Shown here piece after piece: positions 44,643 to 56,347 of a stretch of 64,000 nucleotides of DNA. The notes beneath the pieces were generated by a model. That model ran no database searches. It worked only from the letters and a program-made list of their open reading frames with translations, and was not told where the DNA came from. The position numbers and the translations under genes were made by a program. How positions within the stretch are numbered: position 1 is the stretch's first letter; each line of letters opens with the position of its first letter. Origin of the DNA: Diphasiastrum complanatum (Eukaryota > Streptophyta > Lycopodiopsida > Lycopodiales > Lycopodiaceae); contig CM055099.1 of NCBI GenBank assembly GCA_029204225.1, forward strand, positions 67,511,584 through 67,575,583, written 5' to 3'.

Positions 44643-45404
44643 TTATGGGGTGCATCCTATAGCTGCGATTGGGCCTCCTCTCCACGTTTCTAGGCTTAGG
44701 TTCAAGCTGTTCACTGCTTGTGATAGGTGGGATGCGTGGGCAACCGCAATCTGTGCATCTTCTACCACAATTGCCTTCTCTATTGCCTCAGCCAATGTAT
44801 GGGGGTTACTCTGACATACAATCATTTGTATGTCATTCTTGAGCCGTCGCAGAAAGAAGGTCAGTAGTAATAGGGGTGGTAGTAACACAGTGGGTTCCAC
44901 TTGGTGTGACAACTCTGTCAAATGACGCCAATATTATCGGATGGTTTTGTTACTTCCTTGTTGTAGGGAAGTCAGTGTGAACAATAGGCCATAAGCCAGT
45001 CGGTGGGGGGCGTACTCAATTAAAAACAGTCTATGGAACTCCTCAATGGTGTGAATTGAGCCTCTCTGCAGACTATGATACCAGTGCCTAGCCGTTCCAA
45101 ATAAAGTGGTGGAGAAAAACATCATTTCATGATGTGGGTTTGTTATGGCACTAGTAAAGCAGGTGGTCCAAAAAGCATCAATATGCTCTTCGACACTTTC
45201 ATACGGTGCTCCCTCAGGAGTGGATCCACTAAGCTTGGTTGTCTCCGGGGGTACTACAATTGGTTCAGTCAAACGTCTTGCCATTCTGTTGGCAACAGGT
45301 TCTGTAGCAGCAGGTGTTACATTCACTAACGGTGGTTCTGTAGCGTCGGTTGGCTCAAGTTCCGGTAGTCCTTCTATAGGCTCCAACATATCATCCAAGT
45401 CCAT
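44643..45404 (-). mobile_element. Element C: gag region
   Basis: The minus strand starts MDLDDMLEPIEGLPELEPTD, with the gag blocks APYESVEEHIDAFWTTCF, EMMFFSTTLFGTARHWYHSL, IHTIEEFHRLFLIEYAPHRL and LFTLTSLQQG, followed by the downstream gag part (44921-44643) with LLTFFLRRLKNDIQMIVCQS and TLAEAIEKAIVVEDAQIA. This order fits the gag of Tat/Athila-type gypsy elements. It is broken. Confidence 0.85.
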
Positions 45405-46272
45405 TATAGGTGGGTGAGACTCATGACAAGAAACCCACGATGGCTTCTTCTAAGCCCTAAACGCTCTCTTTGGGGATTTGAAGTCTCTCCGTGCAGTGCT
45501 CCCTTAGACCTAGGTTTCCTTGGTATACCTATGATGTCTTGTCTAGGGTGACACTAATGATTGCTGCATAATATGTTTCTCACTTACAAATAGCAATAAA
45601 TTGTCATTGCACATGCGTTTTGTGATTTTCCCACGTTATCCCATAGGTCATCCACCCTTTGTCCACTAATACTGCATATGACCTAACTAACTCTACTTGG
45701 TCGTTTTTCTGCTCACTACTAATCCAACCATACCCATGTATAGTTTTTCTTGGTTCTTTGTACCAGGTGCCATCTCTACGGGATGCTAGGGTTGGTGGGT
45801 CGTAGGGTAATGACTTTCGACTCAGGGCTCTGGTTTTCACTTTCACCCTAGGCTTCATACAAAACCCCATTCTCTGACCTGTCTCGTCAATCTATAAAAG
45901 ATTTTTAGTAGTACTTGGCATCACAGCCTAAACTCCCTGTTGATGAAAATTGTATGCAGTCTCTAGTCCAAACTGTATTCCAAACTGTTAGAAGTAGAAT
46001 GGCCTTGGCGAAGTCGGTTCACATGCAGCTAGGGTTGGATTGTGAACTCATAACGTATGTTCTAGGTGTGGGATCAACACACATCACTGTGTGATGCTAA
46101 CCACTTCATCTTGTAGTAACACGATGCTGATTTTTTGATTGCACAAACATGCTAGCTTGGGGCCGACGGTCTAAACTAGAATCGTTCTCAAGGCATGCAA
46201 TCTCAGACACATCAAATTTGTAGACTGTTAATAGTATGACTACCCTTCAAGCAATATTCCCTTATCAAGTAG
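45405..46272 (-). mobile_element. Element C: leader, with an 88-residue open frame
   Basis: The leader between primer site and gag is about 870 bp. It holds a minus-strand frame at 45870-45604 (MGFCMKPRVKVKTRALSRKS, ending ITWENHKTHVQ), basic and Trp/Tyr-containing, without a known domain. It may be a small upstream ORF or chance. Confidence 0.4.
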
Positions 46273-46290
46273 CTCCCGGCAGACGCACCA
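46273..46290 (-). promoter_or_regulatory. Primer-binding site of element C
   Basis: The minus strand reads TGGTGCGTCTGCCGGGAG, related to but clearly different from the Asp-tRNA type site of element D (TGGTGCCGTTGCCGGGGA). It lies 2 bases inside the LTR end TAACA, as usual for the Tat/Athila group. Confidence 0.7.
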
Positions 46291-46292
46291 AA

Positions 46293-47607
46293 TGTTAGGG
46301 CCATTTTCGGCAGGGGATTGGTCTAGCCAAAATGTCCTAAAAGGGTCAAGGGGCCCCACCTCTAATGGCGGTTTGGCCCTACGTAAGCAACAGAGGATTC
46401 GCTACTTCCAACCCTGATGGCCTTATCTATTGCCCCGTCCTCCCCAACCGATGAGAGTTTTTCAGGCTCTCAGAGATACGGTTGCAAGAAGAGGGTGCTA
46501 GCATTTTTGGTGCAAGGATTCACTAGCTTTCTAGGGTTACGGTTTCATAAAAACTTCTGTTCACTAATTCGCGTTAGGATCTTGCTAATGTCTCCTTCCC
46601 CATTGAATTCGGCTTCTGGTTAGTAAAAATCTTTCATGGATTTGAAACCAAATTATTGCCTATGATGTGCTCATGGGGTGCAAATTATACGCACCGCTTT
46701 GTTTGATAAGCGGTGGTATTTTCGCCAATCACCGTAGGTATTTCGCTAGACAATATCAACGGTGGGTGTGACTAGTGTGACGCTTTAACCAAGGTGGTGT
46801 ATTTCAACCACAGATGGTGGACGGCCCGCTCTGGTGTTTCACAGAGGTTGGGTCCATCTGACACGCTTCATAATTGACAAAACGAAAGAAAAACTTCAAA
46901 ACTTGACAATTCCGTATAGCCGTTTAATTAACAAGTATGATCTAGTAAACCATAAAATAACCAACTAAATTTCTTTATGGTAAGATAGGGAACCATCTGT
47001 AGACTAGGACTCAACGCATTTGCCTTAACGTTTAGTGTGAGGTTTTGGAATCGCCATTAACTTTCTAATTCTTTGATGGGAGTTCGATTACAAAGTGATC
47101 AAAGTTCATAGGCTATGGTTGCATTTCTTAAACCAAGTAAACTATTTGAAGTTTGGTAGCGAATCGTTGGAGTTCGGGTTGGAATTATTGTAACGCTTAG
47201 TAACAGTTGTGTGGATTGTTTTTTCGTTCCTCGATGTATTAACCGAAAATTGTAGCCAGAAATCATATTGAAGTAAATGCGTTTATAGAAAGAATCGTAG
47301 GTTCAGTAAACGTTCTTTACAACATTCACGTAGTACTACTAGTGGAAAAAAATTACCTTGTTTCGTTTGAGAAAAATACCATTCTATCTCTTGACGAGGA
47401 TAATGAATCGTTCAATAGGCGAGTACGAAATTTGCAAAATAATAACAAGAATCCATTCACGGATTGGCATACATCATTCACAATCTATATACTAGACACA
47501 TAATTGGATAAACCACATTACCTCAAGTGTGAGAGAAGAACCGAAAATCGTAGAGACACTAGTCATGAATGCTTCAATCCTAGCCACATTGCCCTTATCA
47601 TCTTGCT
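46293..47607 (-). repeat. 5' LTR of element C, about 1.3 kb
   Basis: In plus coordinates it starts TGTTAGGGCCATTTTCGGC and runs to about 47607; its outer part (47307-47607) is repeat R1. Parts recur in reverse orientation at 36660-37974. The outer boundary is set where R1 similarity ends and is approximate. Confidence 0.7.
47307..47607. repeat. Repeat R1, second copy
   Basis: This is the direct repeat of 35548-35850, about 11.76 kb away, forming the outer part of the element C LTR. Confidence 0.85.
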
Positions 47608-49607
47608 TTGCCTTTGGGAATGATGATTAGCAGGTTAGAGGTACAATTCAAGTAACTCTCTGTCATCACTGGACAAGTGAAGCTTGCCTGCAGCAATTAG
47701 TCATGTAAAATGCTATTGAATCTGCTTCAAAATTGTGCTCAACTACTGGCAGTATATGTATGTAGTCATAGCAACTGGAGGTATAATCAAATGTAGCAAA
47801 AACACACTTCAGAAATCAGTGAATAAACGGCTATAGAGGTGCGATTGAATCTGCCTCAGAAATGCTTTGAGTCTGATGTCACAGAGGTGTGAAATCCATT
47901 GACCAAATATGGTTTACAGTCCATGGAATTCTGACTTCTCATTGGATGATTGAATTTTGTCATAGGAATCCACAAATTTTTCTCACAGACATGCGGATCT
48001 GACTGTAAAATAACTCTGAAATCAGTGAACGGGCTGCTAGTAGGCCGCTGAGGCTGCATATCGGCAGCAAGGCCGCAGAACAGGGCCACAGATGTATGAT
48101 TTACTACTACAAAAGGGCGATTGTTCCAAACAGAACCAGCAGGGATGCAGTGCCCCCAGAAATTAGTGATGGAGGCCTCCAGAAATGCGGACTGGCTATG
48201 TATGTCTGCCAGAGATTGTGTGAATGATGGGAGACAGAAGTGCGTTGTAGTCTCCTCAGAAAATGCGATTGGTGGCAACAAAAATGCATTGAGCAATGGC
48301 CATAGAAACTCGCTTGAAGTCTGCCACAGAAATGTGCGATTGGTTGCAGATATTCTGCCTCTGAACTTAGCTATTGATTGGTAGTAGAAATGCATTAAAA
48401 AATGACATTGGGAGTTCGCTCGATGACTACCATAGAAGGGCAGATTGATTGGTAGCACAAGGCCACTCAAGTTTGACCATTGCTAATTGAGTTATCATAG
48501 CAGGATCAACGATGGAGTAAGGAACATTGCTCGTCTCTCAAACACTCACTTGACGTCCACTTCATGCATACTCAACCTCCAACACTCTCCAACATTACAA
48601 AACAAGCGTTACAATTCCCCCTACGAGCATCCAAGTAATGGAAGAGAGCCTACACACCCAAACTTCGGCCTCCATACAACCATAAACTTCGACCTCCATA
48701 CAACCATAGTGTAACTAAACCTCAAGTAATCACCTATGAATTGGTAACACCTTCAAGCATCCTCACATAGGCACTAACATCCTTACATAAGGCACTAACA
48801 TTCAGGCTTACTAACAATCATAACAAACCCTAACAAAGAGCAACACCATTCACAATCACTTACACCAAAATGGAACTAACTTCCAAATATTCTCAAACAT
48901 TCAAACTCTCTACATCCAACTAACTCACCAAACTCTCAACTCTCAACTTAGCAACTATCAACATCATCTCATTATCTCCAACTATCATCCAACTATCAAA
49001 TTATCAAATCACAAAAGCACTAACTCACAAAAGCACTAACATCCAAATACACTAACATTTGAAATACAAGGAGTTGGCTCCTTCTTATAGGAAAATCCAA
49101 TGCATCCCCTTCACAATGCCATCTTGCCATTCTTCTTGCCCTTCAAGCCCTCTTTGCCATTTGTCCTCAACCCATTTGATAGTACACCTAGTGGCCTCCA
49201 TTAGAGAGTGGGGGAGTGGTGCATTCAAGGTTTTCTTCCAAAACTAGCCAAGATGTCATTTTTGTCAAAGGCTAGGGAGGCCATTCAAGTTTCCCCTTTT
49301 GTACACCCTCCTAGAAGCCCAAAATATCAATGGCTAGTGGGTGTACCTCCCAATTTTTTATAGCCTCCAAGGTGTTTTGGCATTTATTAACCAAATTTTG
49401 GGTGAGGCCCTTTTTTTCAACCCCTAGTTTTAGTAGGCGGCTTTCATTTTTTCTTTGGGTACCTTCGTTTTTGGCCTTTCTTCACATTTTCAAGGGTTGT
49501 GCTGATCATTTGTCTGGGTTTTTGGCTTATTGGGTAACCACTTGGCCCACACATTTCGTTAATTGCCCGTAAATTGCCCAAACTTTGTCGTTAGGGTTTC
49601 AGTGACT
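47608..49607. other. Non-coding block with degenerate repeats and an AC-rich part
   Basis: From 47620 to 48500 words such as CAGAAATGCG, GATTGGTNGCA and ATAGAAGTGCG recur at irregular 40-70 bp spacing on the plus strand. From 48530 to 49060 the sequence is rich in CAACATC, CACTAAC and AACTATC. The minus frame at 48470-47856 runs through the first repeat and shows no domain. The rest to 49607 has no recognisable feature. It separates R1 and R2 in the right-hand group. Confidence 0.45.
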
Positions 49608-50027
49608 CCTTCACACTGAATCCATATTTCCGGTCCCGTTTTTATCCGAAACTTTTCTTTCTTGGTTTTTTCTTCTGTGGTTGACTTTTTCGGCATTCAT
49701 GACTAGGGCTTCCATGACAACACGGTTTTTCTAAAAAATACACTGAGTGATCATATATTTGTAAAAATGGACTCAGTACATGGTGGGATTTTAGCACGGT
49801 TATACCGGCTATTTTTTTACAACTGGCCATTTTTTTTAAAAGCCGTAAAATATTTATCGGCCATTTCTAAGGCCGCAAAATTTTCTCTAGCCTCATTGGA
49901 CCCAGACCTAAGGCAAATTTGTGCCAATTTTTCTCTAATAACCGGGTTTTACATGCCGATTTTTTCAATTATTGCAAACTTAAACTTCAATATTAGCCCG
50001 ATTTTCCGTGTGAAAATATTGGCTAAC
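49608..50027. repeat. Repeat R2, second copy
   Basis: This is the direct repeat of 37976-38393 with scattered small changes (CACTGAATCCATATTTCC to GTGTGAAAATATTGGCTA). Confidence 0.85.
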
Positions 50028-50222
50028 AGCGAGTCAACGGGACACGCGTCCCGCCAACAGCAACCTAGGTCATGCATGGGCTGCCGGAGTGAATAACTAT
50101 ATGTACAGTGTAATTTCATTTTGAAAAATACAGTTGCTATGTGAACTTGGTGTGGAGAGTGTTTTCTATCTGTGTTACTCTGTAGCATGATTTGTGTTCA
50201 TGTTTGAAGCAAATTCTAAGTG

Positions 50223-50532
50223 AGATTTCTATCCAAATATGAAGAAAAATCGAGTTTTTCCACTTCTATCAACATTGTCTTTGGGTGGCGAGTTATAGCT
50301 ATTGGGTGTGACTGATTTTATGCATTAATTACTTGCTTTGGAAGGTACTGAAGTTTATTATAGGTCTGTGTATTTGATCAAATCTATGTGCCTATTGTGG
50401 AGTTAAATGCCAAATTAGCTAGTTTTGGTAACTAGTCTTGATTTTAGCTCATAGTTTGGATCTAGATCTATTTGTGCATTCTCCATGACTTTTAGGATTG
50501 ATTGGGATTCATTTTGCTGTAAAATTTTGTCA
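50223..50532 (+). repeat. Partial copia LTR, same family as 26337-26984
   Basis: It begins GATTTCTATCCAAATATGAAG and ends GTAAAATTTTGTCA at 50532, matching 26648-26984 nearly base for base except one gap of about 26 bp. No primer site follows, so it is a 3' LTR remnant or a solo LTR fragment. Confidence 0.88.
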
Positions 50533-51651
50533 CTTCTACATTACCCGAACTCTGGAAGTCCTTTATTTGACTACAATCAATTTTTTTGCCATTTTTCCTG
50601 AACAGTCAAATTAGGGGAATATGGGCCTGCACTTCGTTCTTCCATATTTGTACTCAAAATTTGTGGATCGTTGAGGGCGTTCAATGCAATCTTCTTTGTT
50701 GTGAACAGTTCTTCTTTGCTGCCTCTTCTATTTGATTCTGGATTTAGTCTGCATGTTGATATTGGGATGTTCATCCCTAGGCCTATGATGGGATCAGATC
50801 TATCAGGTGTGTTAAATTCATTTTCAGTAATATAGAATTTTCCATCGCAGGCCTGTGGGATCTCGTCTGTTCTGATCATGTTCTTGTAGGATCTTCTTGG
50901 ATATAATATCTCTTCATGGGCCTAACTTATTAGCTTCACATTTTTCAATATTCGTCATATAATCTTTTGTAGGCTGTTATAAATTAGGTTGGAGCAGACC
51001 TTGGTTCCAAAAATCTTGTTGAAAAAGGCATAAATTGTATCATCCCCATCAAAATTATACTTATACTTTGATGATTGCACACTAGGTATTATGTTCCACA
51101 ACATATTTAGTCAAGCATGAATAAATAGCCTAAGAAATGAAGACATAAATATTTTACAACCCTTTGATAAAAAATTCAAGTTAAAGTTATTAACCACATA
51201 GGTAACTTTTCCCCATAAGAATGGCATATCTAGTTTTGAGAAAACTTGTGTTGGCTATGAGGATGAAAATGCTAATACTTTGATGACTACACACGCTTCA
51301 TTGCAACAAATGCTAAGTCAACATGAAGAAGCCTTTGTATTTGGAAGCCTCCTTCCTAACCGCCCAAAGGCATTGTTGCTAACTTAAGAAAAGCCATTCC
51401 ATCAACGCAAGAGCCCAAAAAAAAAAAAAAGAGCTCAAGAAGCAAGTATGACATCGTAGCTTCTAGTGATCTAGATATGTGATTCATTCTTTATTATGTA
51501 GTTATTTAATAAGATGTTAGGGGCTTAAATTCTCCCATTAGGCAATTATTGAGTTATTATTGTTTTTCCTCTCTTCCTTGGTATAAGTCAAATCAATTGT
51601 TCTCAAAAAAATAAAATTACGAGATTAATTATGATGCCTCCTATGCTTAGG
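50533..51651. other. No gene identified
   Basis: This is AT-rich sequence with no open frame that shows a motif. The minus frame at 50879-50577 is not supported. An A-run lies at 51419-51431. Confidence 0.3.
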
Positions 51652-52080
51652 GCATTATAAGAGATTAGTTACATGCATTTCACAAGACTAGAAGATTGTT
51701 CGCTTCTTAGTAGATTTGATTGGTCACAAGTGTTTTGCTTTTCTATTCTCAACATTTGTGCTCACAATATTTGGATTGATAGAAGAGATTTTTGGACCCC
51801 TCTCCCTGTTATTGATACTATCAACCTCGTTATTTTGGGTGACTTTAATATGTATCTTCTAGATGGTGTTGGTCTCTCTCCTATCTCCTCCCTAATACAA
51901 GATTTCTGAAATGAGTTTGCTCATAGGTATAGATTTCTTGATGCTCTTGTTATTTGTAGCAACTTCAGACATCACTTGGAACAATTTTAGGATGGGTCTT
52001 GATTTTTGTCTTTCCACCACCCTTGACAAAATCTTTGTCTTGTCCAAGAACTTGTGTATTTGAATTCAAAAGTGCATAAA
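51652..52080 (+). pseudogene. LINE endonuclease fragment
   Basis: The frame at 51673-51909 reads VFCFSILNICAHNIWIDRRD, FWTPLPVI and INLVILGDFNMYLLD; the NIYAPN-like block followed by FW..L and GDFN is the C-terminal half of a LINE apurinic-type endonuclease. Similar text continues weakly to about 52080. No reverse transcriptase follows, so this is a fragment, on the opposite strand to the LINE at 23995-26330. Confidence 0.65.
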
Positions 52081-52700
52081 AAAAAAGTCCAGATTCCAAA
52101 AGCTCCCTATAAGGAACCACATAGGAGAGAAACTCACCATCAAAACAAAGAGCATTTTGTCATCTATCTGCTTGGATCAACCTACCTTCTAGGAATTATC
52201 AAAGAACATATGGATGAAAACTTAATGAGTGTTCTCAGAATCAGTGATTTCAATGTGGAATGGCATTTGACTAGTTATTTGAAACCATGAAAATGAACAT
52301 ATCATGATTAGTAGTTTTTAGCGAGAAAAACCTTTGATGCTCTAAGGATGAAGTGGCAAAATGGGGACCCACAGACCCTTATATAGTGTGTCTTTCCATT
52401 TATATAGGGGTTAAAAAAAATCCCTAGATTTTTCAAAGATAGTAGAGTTTCCTCCCTCTCATTAAGCATGAAAATATGATACAAATGGTGTCCTTTTATG
52501 GATGGGGAAGGCCCTTGCCCCTTTCTCCTATTGGCTATTCCACAAGGAAGGTGGGATTGAGATCCACACCCTTCATCAAAAGCACAAACTAATCAATGGT
52601 GGAGAGAAAAACACACTTCACCTACCACCACTTGACTTTGACTAATTAATCAAACTTATTTAAGCTTAACTTTGGCCTTCTATGTTGGAGGGTTTGTGGA
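52081..52700. other. No gene seen; possible outer LTR of element D
   Basis: AT-rich. TATA-like words occur near 52380 and 52400. The left edge of the element D LTR could lie anywhere between about 52300 and 52800; no matching copy is in the window to define it. Confidence 0.3.
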
Positions 52701-53427
52701 TCCCAAGGCAACCCTAACCCTAGTTAATAAGTGAGAGGGATTTGGCACCCTGTGTGTGTAAGTCCAATCCGATGATCACATAGTTATTTGATTGATTAGT
52801 TAAAAGTTAATAAAGGACTTTAGGCCTTTTTGTGGGATTTTTAATGTCGCAGGGCCTAAATGTCAAGTTAGTGAATAAAGCTGGGTTTCCCTCCAATTTT
52901 GATGGTTCCCACACTTTTTTAAATCTGAATAAAAAGAGAGGCAAGGCTGGACCAATAGGATTTAGAGGCCAGGGTCCTCCTCTCTACTATAAAAAGGGAC
53001 CAACTCGAGTTGCTCCTGATGTTCATTTCCTCATTTCAATAAAGCAGATTGGTTCTCTTTAGAAATGGATTGATGAATGTCCTTGCTCTTCCTCTCTTCT
53101 CCTCCATTTCTCATGCTTTCTTTGGATTTTGCTAATTGTTGGATTTGATCATTATTGGGATTGGTATTTCTTATGCTTTTTGTGAGAGAGAAAGGGAGAG
53201 AGAGAAGAGTAAGTTTCTATCATTGTTGTGGATCTAGGGTTAATGGATGTAGTGTTAATGCTTAGTGTTAATGAATGTTAGTGTTAGATCCTCCATTCAT
53301 GTTGAAATCTGAACTATACTATCGCTCTCATGGGAACAAACCTCCGTGTGACAACTAACTCCGTCCCTTTGATGCTAGATTGACTAGATCTTGGATTCAG
53401 GTTAGGCAAGGAAAGAAACCCACTACA
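52701..53427 (+). repeat. 5' LTR of element D (left edge uncertain)
   Basis: The right edge is set at CACTACA before ATTTTGGTGCCG. A TATA box TATAAAAAG lies at 52988-52996, with CT-rich sequence about 100 bp downstream, as in a plant LTR promoter. The left edge is a guess. Confidence 0.55.
52988..52996 (+). promoter_or_regulatory. TATA box of the element D LTR
   Basis: TATAAAAAG lies in a GC-richer context (CTCTCTAC before, GGGACC after), about 440 bp before the primer site. Confidence 0.55.
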
Positions 53428-53431
53428 ATTT

Positions 53432-53449
53432 TGGTGCCGTTGCCGGGGA
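53432..53449 (+). promoter_or_regulatory. Primer-binding site of element D, Asp-tRNA type
   Basis: TGGTGCCGTTGCCGGGGA matches, with one change, TGGCGCCGTTGCCGGGGA, the complement of the Asp tRNA 3' end used by many plant Tat/Athila elements. Confidence 0.85.
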
Positions 53450-54641
53450 GCTACACCAATTTTTCAGTTTGCAGCATGTTTGGCTGATGGTTAGCTTGCA
53501 TTAGGCACCTTGTCGTGGCATGAATAGTGTTAAAACTGCATTGTAGGGATAGTTTGGGATTGATTTTGCTAGATTTTGAGTGAATTTGCTTGTTTGAAAT
53601 CCAATTTGATTATTAAACAGGGAAAGCTATTCAGATCACTAATCTTAAGATCCATTTGGATCTAAGATATCAGAGAAAATAACAAAAATCGGTCAAATCT
53701 GCCAAAATTGGTCAAAAAGAGACAAAAAGCCTCATCAGAGCCCAGAACTTTTTACCCTCTTTCAGGAAACCTTCGCCGAGTTGCAGAAACCTTCAGTTTT
53801 GTTTACAAAACCTTCAGTCTGAAGGGCAAAGATTAATTCCCAGCAGATTTTCAGAAATATCAGAAAAACCACCAAAAACCACCAAAAATGATCAAAATCC
53901 TAAAAAATACAGAAAAAGAACCTTCGCCCAATCAATTGTGCTTAGATGTGATTCAGATCTATGTACTGCCAGGTCGGCGAAGAATCATACCAAAAATAGA
54001 AAGGTTTCCAAAAGATCAATTGTCATATTTTTGCCAAAAAAGTCACTTTTTTGCAAAATTACCAATATTACTCTTGATCCTTCGCCAGAACCTTCACCGA
54101 GTTTCCAAAAGATTCTATTTATATAAAAATACTATTTTTGAGTTTGACGAAGATTTATCTTGATCAGATCACAAAAAATCTTGATTTTCACCCTCGCCAG
54201 ATTACAAAAACTATATTTTCTTGTGTCAGAAACCTTCGTCCGGTTGTCCATAGTTTTATTTGTGTCAGATCTTCCATCTGAGAAGTCGACGAAGGTTATT
54301 TTCCAAGAAATTGCCAGAAAAGTGTTCAGAGAGTTTTTATCCCAAAATAGCACTGTTGAACCTTCGCTGAGCCAACCTTCGCTTAGATAACCTTCGCCAG
54401 TCCTATTTTTAGTTTCTGATTTTCCAGATCAAGTCTCTGTCAAAATTTGGATCAGATCTGATATATTCTGAATTGGACTCTGAGAGAATTATCATTTTTG
54501 AGAAGTATTGATTGATCGAATTTTGGTTAGTTTCTAATCATATAGAATCAGATTCTTGAAAAGTGGAATAGAGCTAGCAGATCTAATCCGAGATAATTTT
54601 TGGAAAAATCTATATCCAATCACATTATCAATTTGATCTAA
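53450..54641 (+). mobile_element. Element D: leader, with a CCTTCG motif cluster
   Basis: The leader is about 1.2 kb and non-coding. Between about 53768 and 54400 the word ACCTTCGCC or a close variant (CTTCGCC, CTTCGTC, CTTCAGT, CTTCGCTGAG) appears about a dozen times, once as its complement (GACGAAGGTT). The same word recurs after pol at 60860-61190. Confidence 0.7.
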
Positions 54642-56200
54642 ATGGCTGCCCCTGGAGCTGCTCCACAGGAGGTCAATCCAATTATTGTTATAAGAGCACC
54701 CCGATTGGATCTACCCAAATATAATGGATTAACAGATCTAGTTCGATTTCTTCATATCTATGCTGAATCCTGTGAGGTCTATGGTGAGATTTATCCTCAA
54801 GATAAATTTAAGTTGTTTCCTATGGCCTTAACAGGCGCAGCACAAGATTGGTACTATAACCAAGATGAAACTGAACGTACAGATTAAACGAGCCCTTATC
54901 ACACGTTTCAAACCGCGGAACTTTATGGAAGACCCTTTTCTACTTTTAAGTAAAATTAAAATGGGAAAGTGGAAAATGGTTCGAGATTACATCGAAAGGG
55001 TGAAATGCCTTAGATCTGAATGTGAGCCTGAGCTGATTAATAAAAATGCCATGATTATGTGGTTTTTGTCAAGTCTACCTAAACGGATCCAACGTGAACT
55101 GAAACTCCATAATGAGTACGCACTTTTGCAAAATGCAATGGACGATGCAATTCAGGAGGAGGATGAAGAGTCAGATGACGAGCCGAATGTCAGTATGTTG
55201 CCTTATATAGCAGGGCAGACTACTACGACATCCACCACTATTGCATCAACGAATGCCAATGTTATTGCAGAAATGATGCTCAATGAGTTCGAGAAACTTG
55301 GGAAGACCCAACAGAAATAGATGGAAAAGTTGCAGTTGTAATTTGATGAGAAGATCAAAGCATTGGAAAATTTCCACGGAGAAGCGAACAAGGAACCTGA
55401 GAAGTTTGCAAAGACTTTTCCTACCAGGAAAAATGTCTGGTGTTCTATTTGTACAGGAAATCACACAGTGAACGAGTGTCCTCAATTGAAAAAATGAATG
55501 GAAATCAGTGTTTGCCATCTGTGTAATTCACCTGACCATGAGACTGCCATTTGCAACTTCAACCCGCGGATGATTCAGCAACGGTATGCCCAGATGGGAT
55601 ATCGAAATCCACAGTATAGAGGCAATCCAGTAGCAAGACTACGACAATCTACTCTTGGATACCCGGAGCATCTAGCCTTGCCTGCCCCACCAAAGCACTC
55701 TGCTCCTCCTGCCAATTTGATGGAACCAGAGCCTTACGGAAGTGCTGAGCAATGGAGCTATGGTAATGATCAGGAAGATGGATCTTGAGAACAATATGCC
55801 ATTTATGCTGGCGCTCAACAACAAGCCTCGAGAAATTGGGCCAGAGCACCACTTGGATGCTTTGCATGTGGAGAAAATCACAGAGTTGCAGAATGCCCAA
55901 ATAAAGAAAAATTTGTACCATTCTGTCGTGATTGTAGATATGGGCATTGCTATAAAGACTGTCCAGCAAGACCGAAGCCACCACCAGCTATAGCACCTTA
56001 AATTTGATAACAATCAAGCAAGGATCGGTAGCTCATAATAAACCAAGTGCACCCTTGATGGTGGTCACCAGAGCACAAAAGCAAAAAGAACCAGTATTGA
56101 ATTCAGTACCTGCTGATTCTATACCATTGAACGATACACCAACAACATCAAAAGTTTATCCAAATCTTAATGCAGAAAAACGAAGATATCAGGATATGAG
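54642..56200 (+). mobile_element. Element D: gag region with several zinc knuckles
   Basis: It starts MAAPGAAPQEVNPIIVIRAP at 54642, the first Met after the leader. Gag blocks: DLPKYNGLTDLVRFLHIY, KFKLFPMALTGAAQDWYYN, then LITRFKPRNFMEDPFLLLSK and VRDYIERVKCLRSECEPEL. Four Cys-His knuckles are visible in the later part, in different frames: CSICTGNHTVNEC (55441), CHLCNSPDHETAIC (about 55513), CFACGENHRVAEC (55858) and CRDCRYGHCYKDC (about 55924). Four knuckles is more than the usual one or two. The region is broken. Confidence 0.85.
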
Positions 56201-56347
56201 ATAGTGGATTAAGCATTTGCAAGAAGAAGAGGAACTTGAAGCTGCTAAAGTAACAGCTGAAATTCGGTCTTCACCATTGCAGCCTTCAAGAAATTTACGT
56301 ACGGATATCAATGATCAATTACATCATCACGAAAAGAACCCTTCAAG

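Noticed and set aside
47856-48470. A 204-residue minus-strand open frame
   Set aside because: It crosses a degenerate repeat block, overlaps another frame, and has no recognisable domain or splice context.
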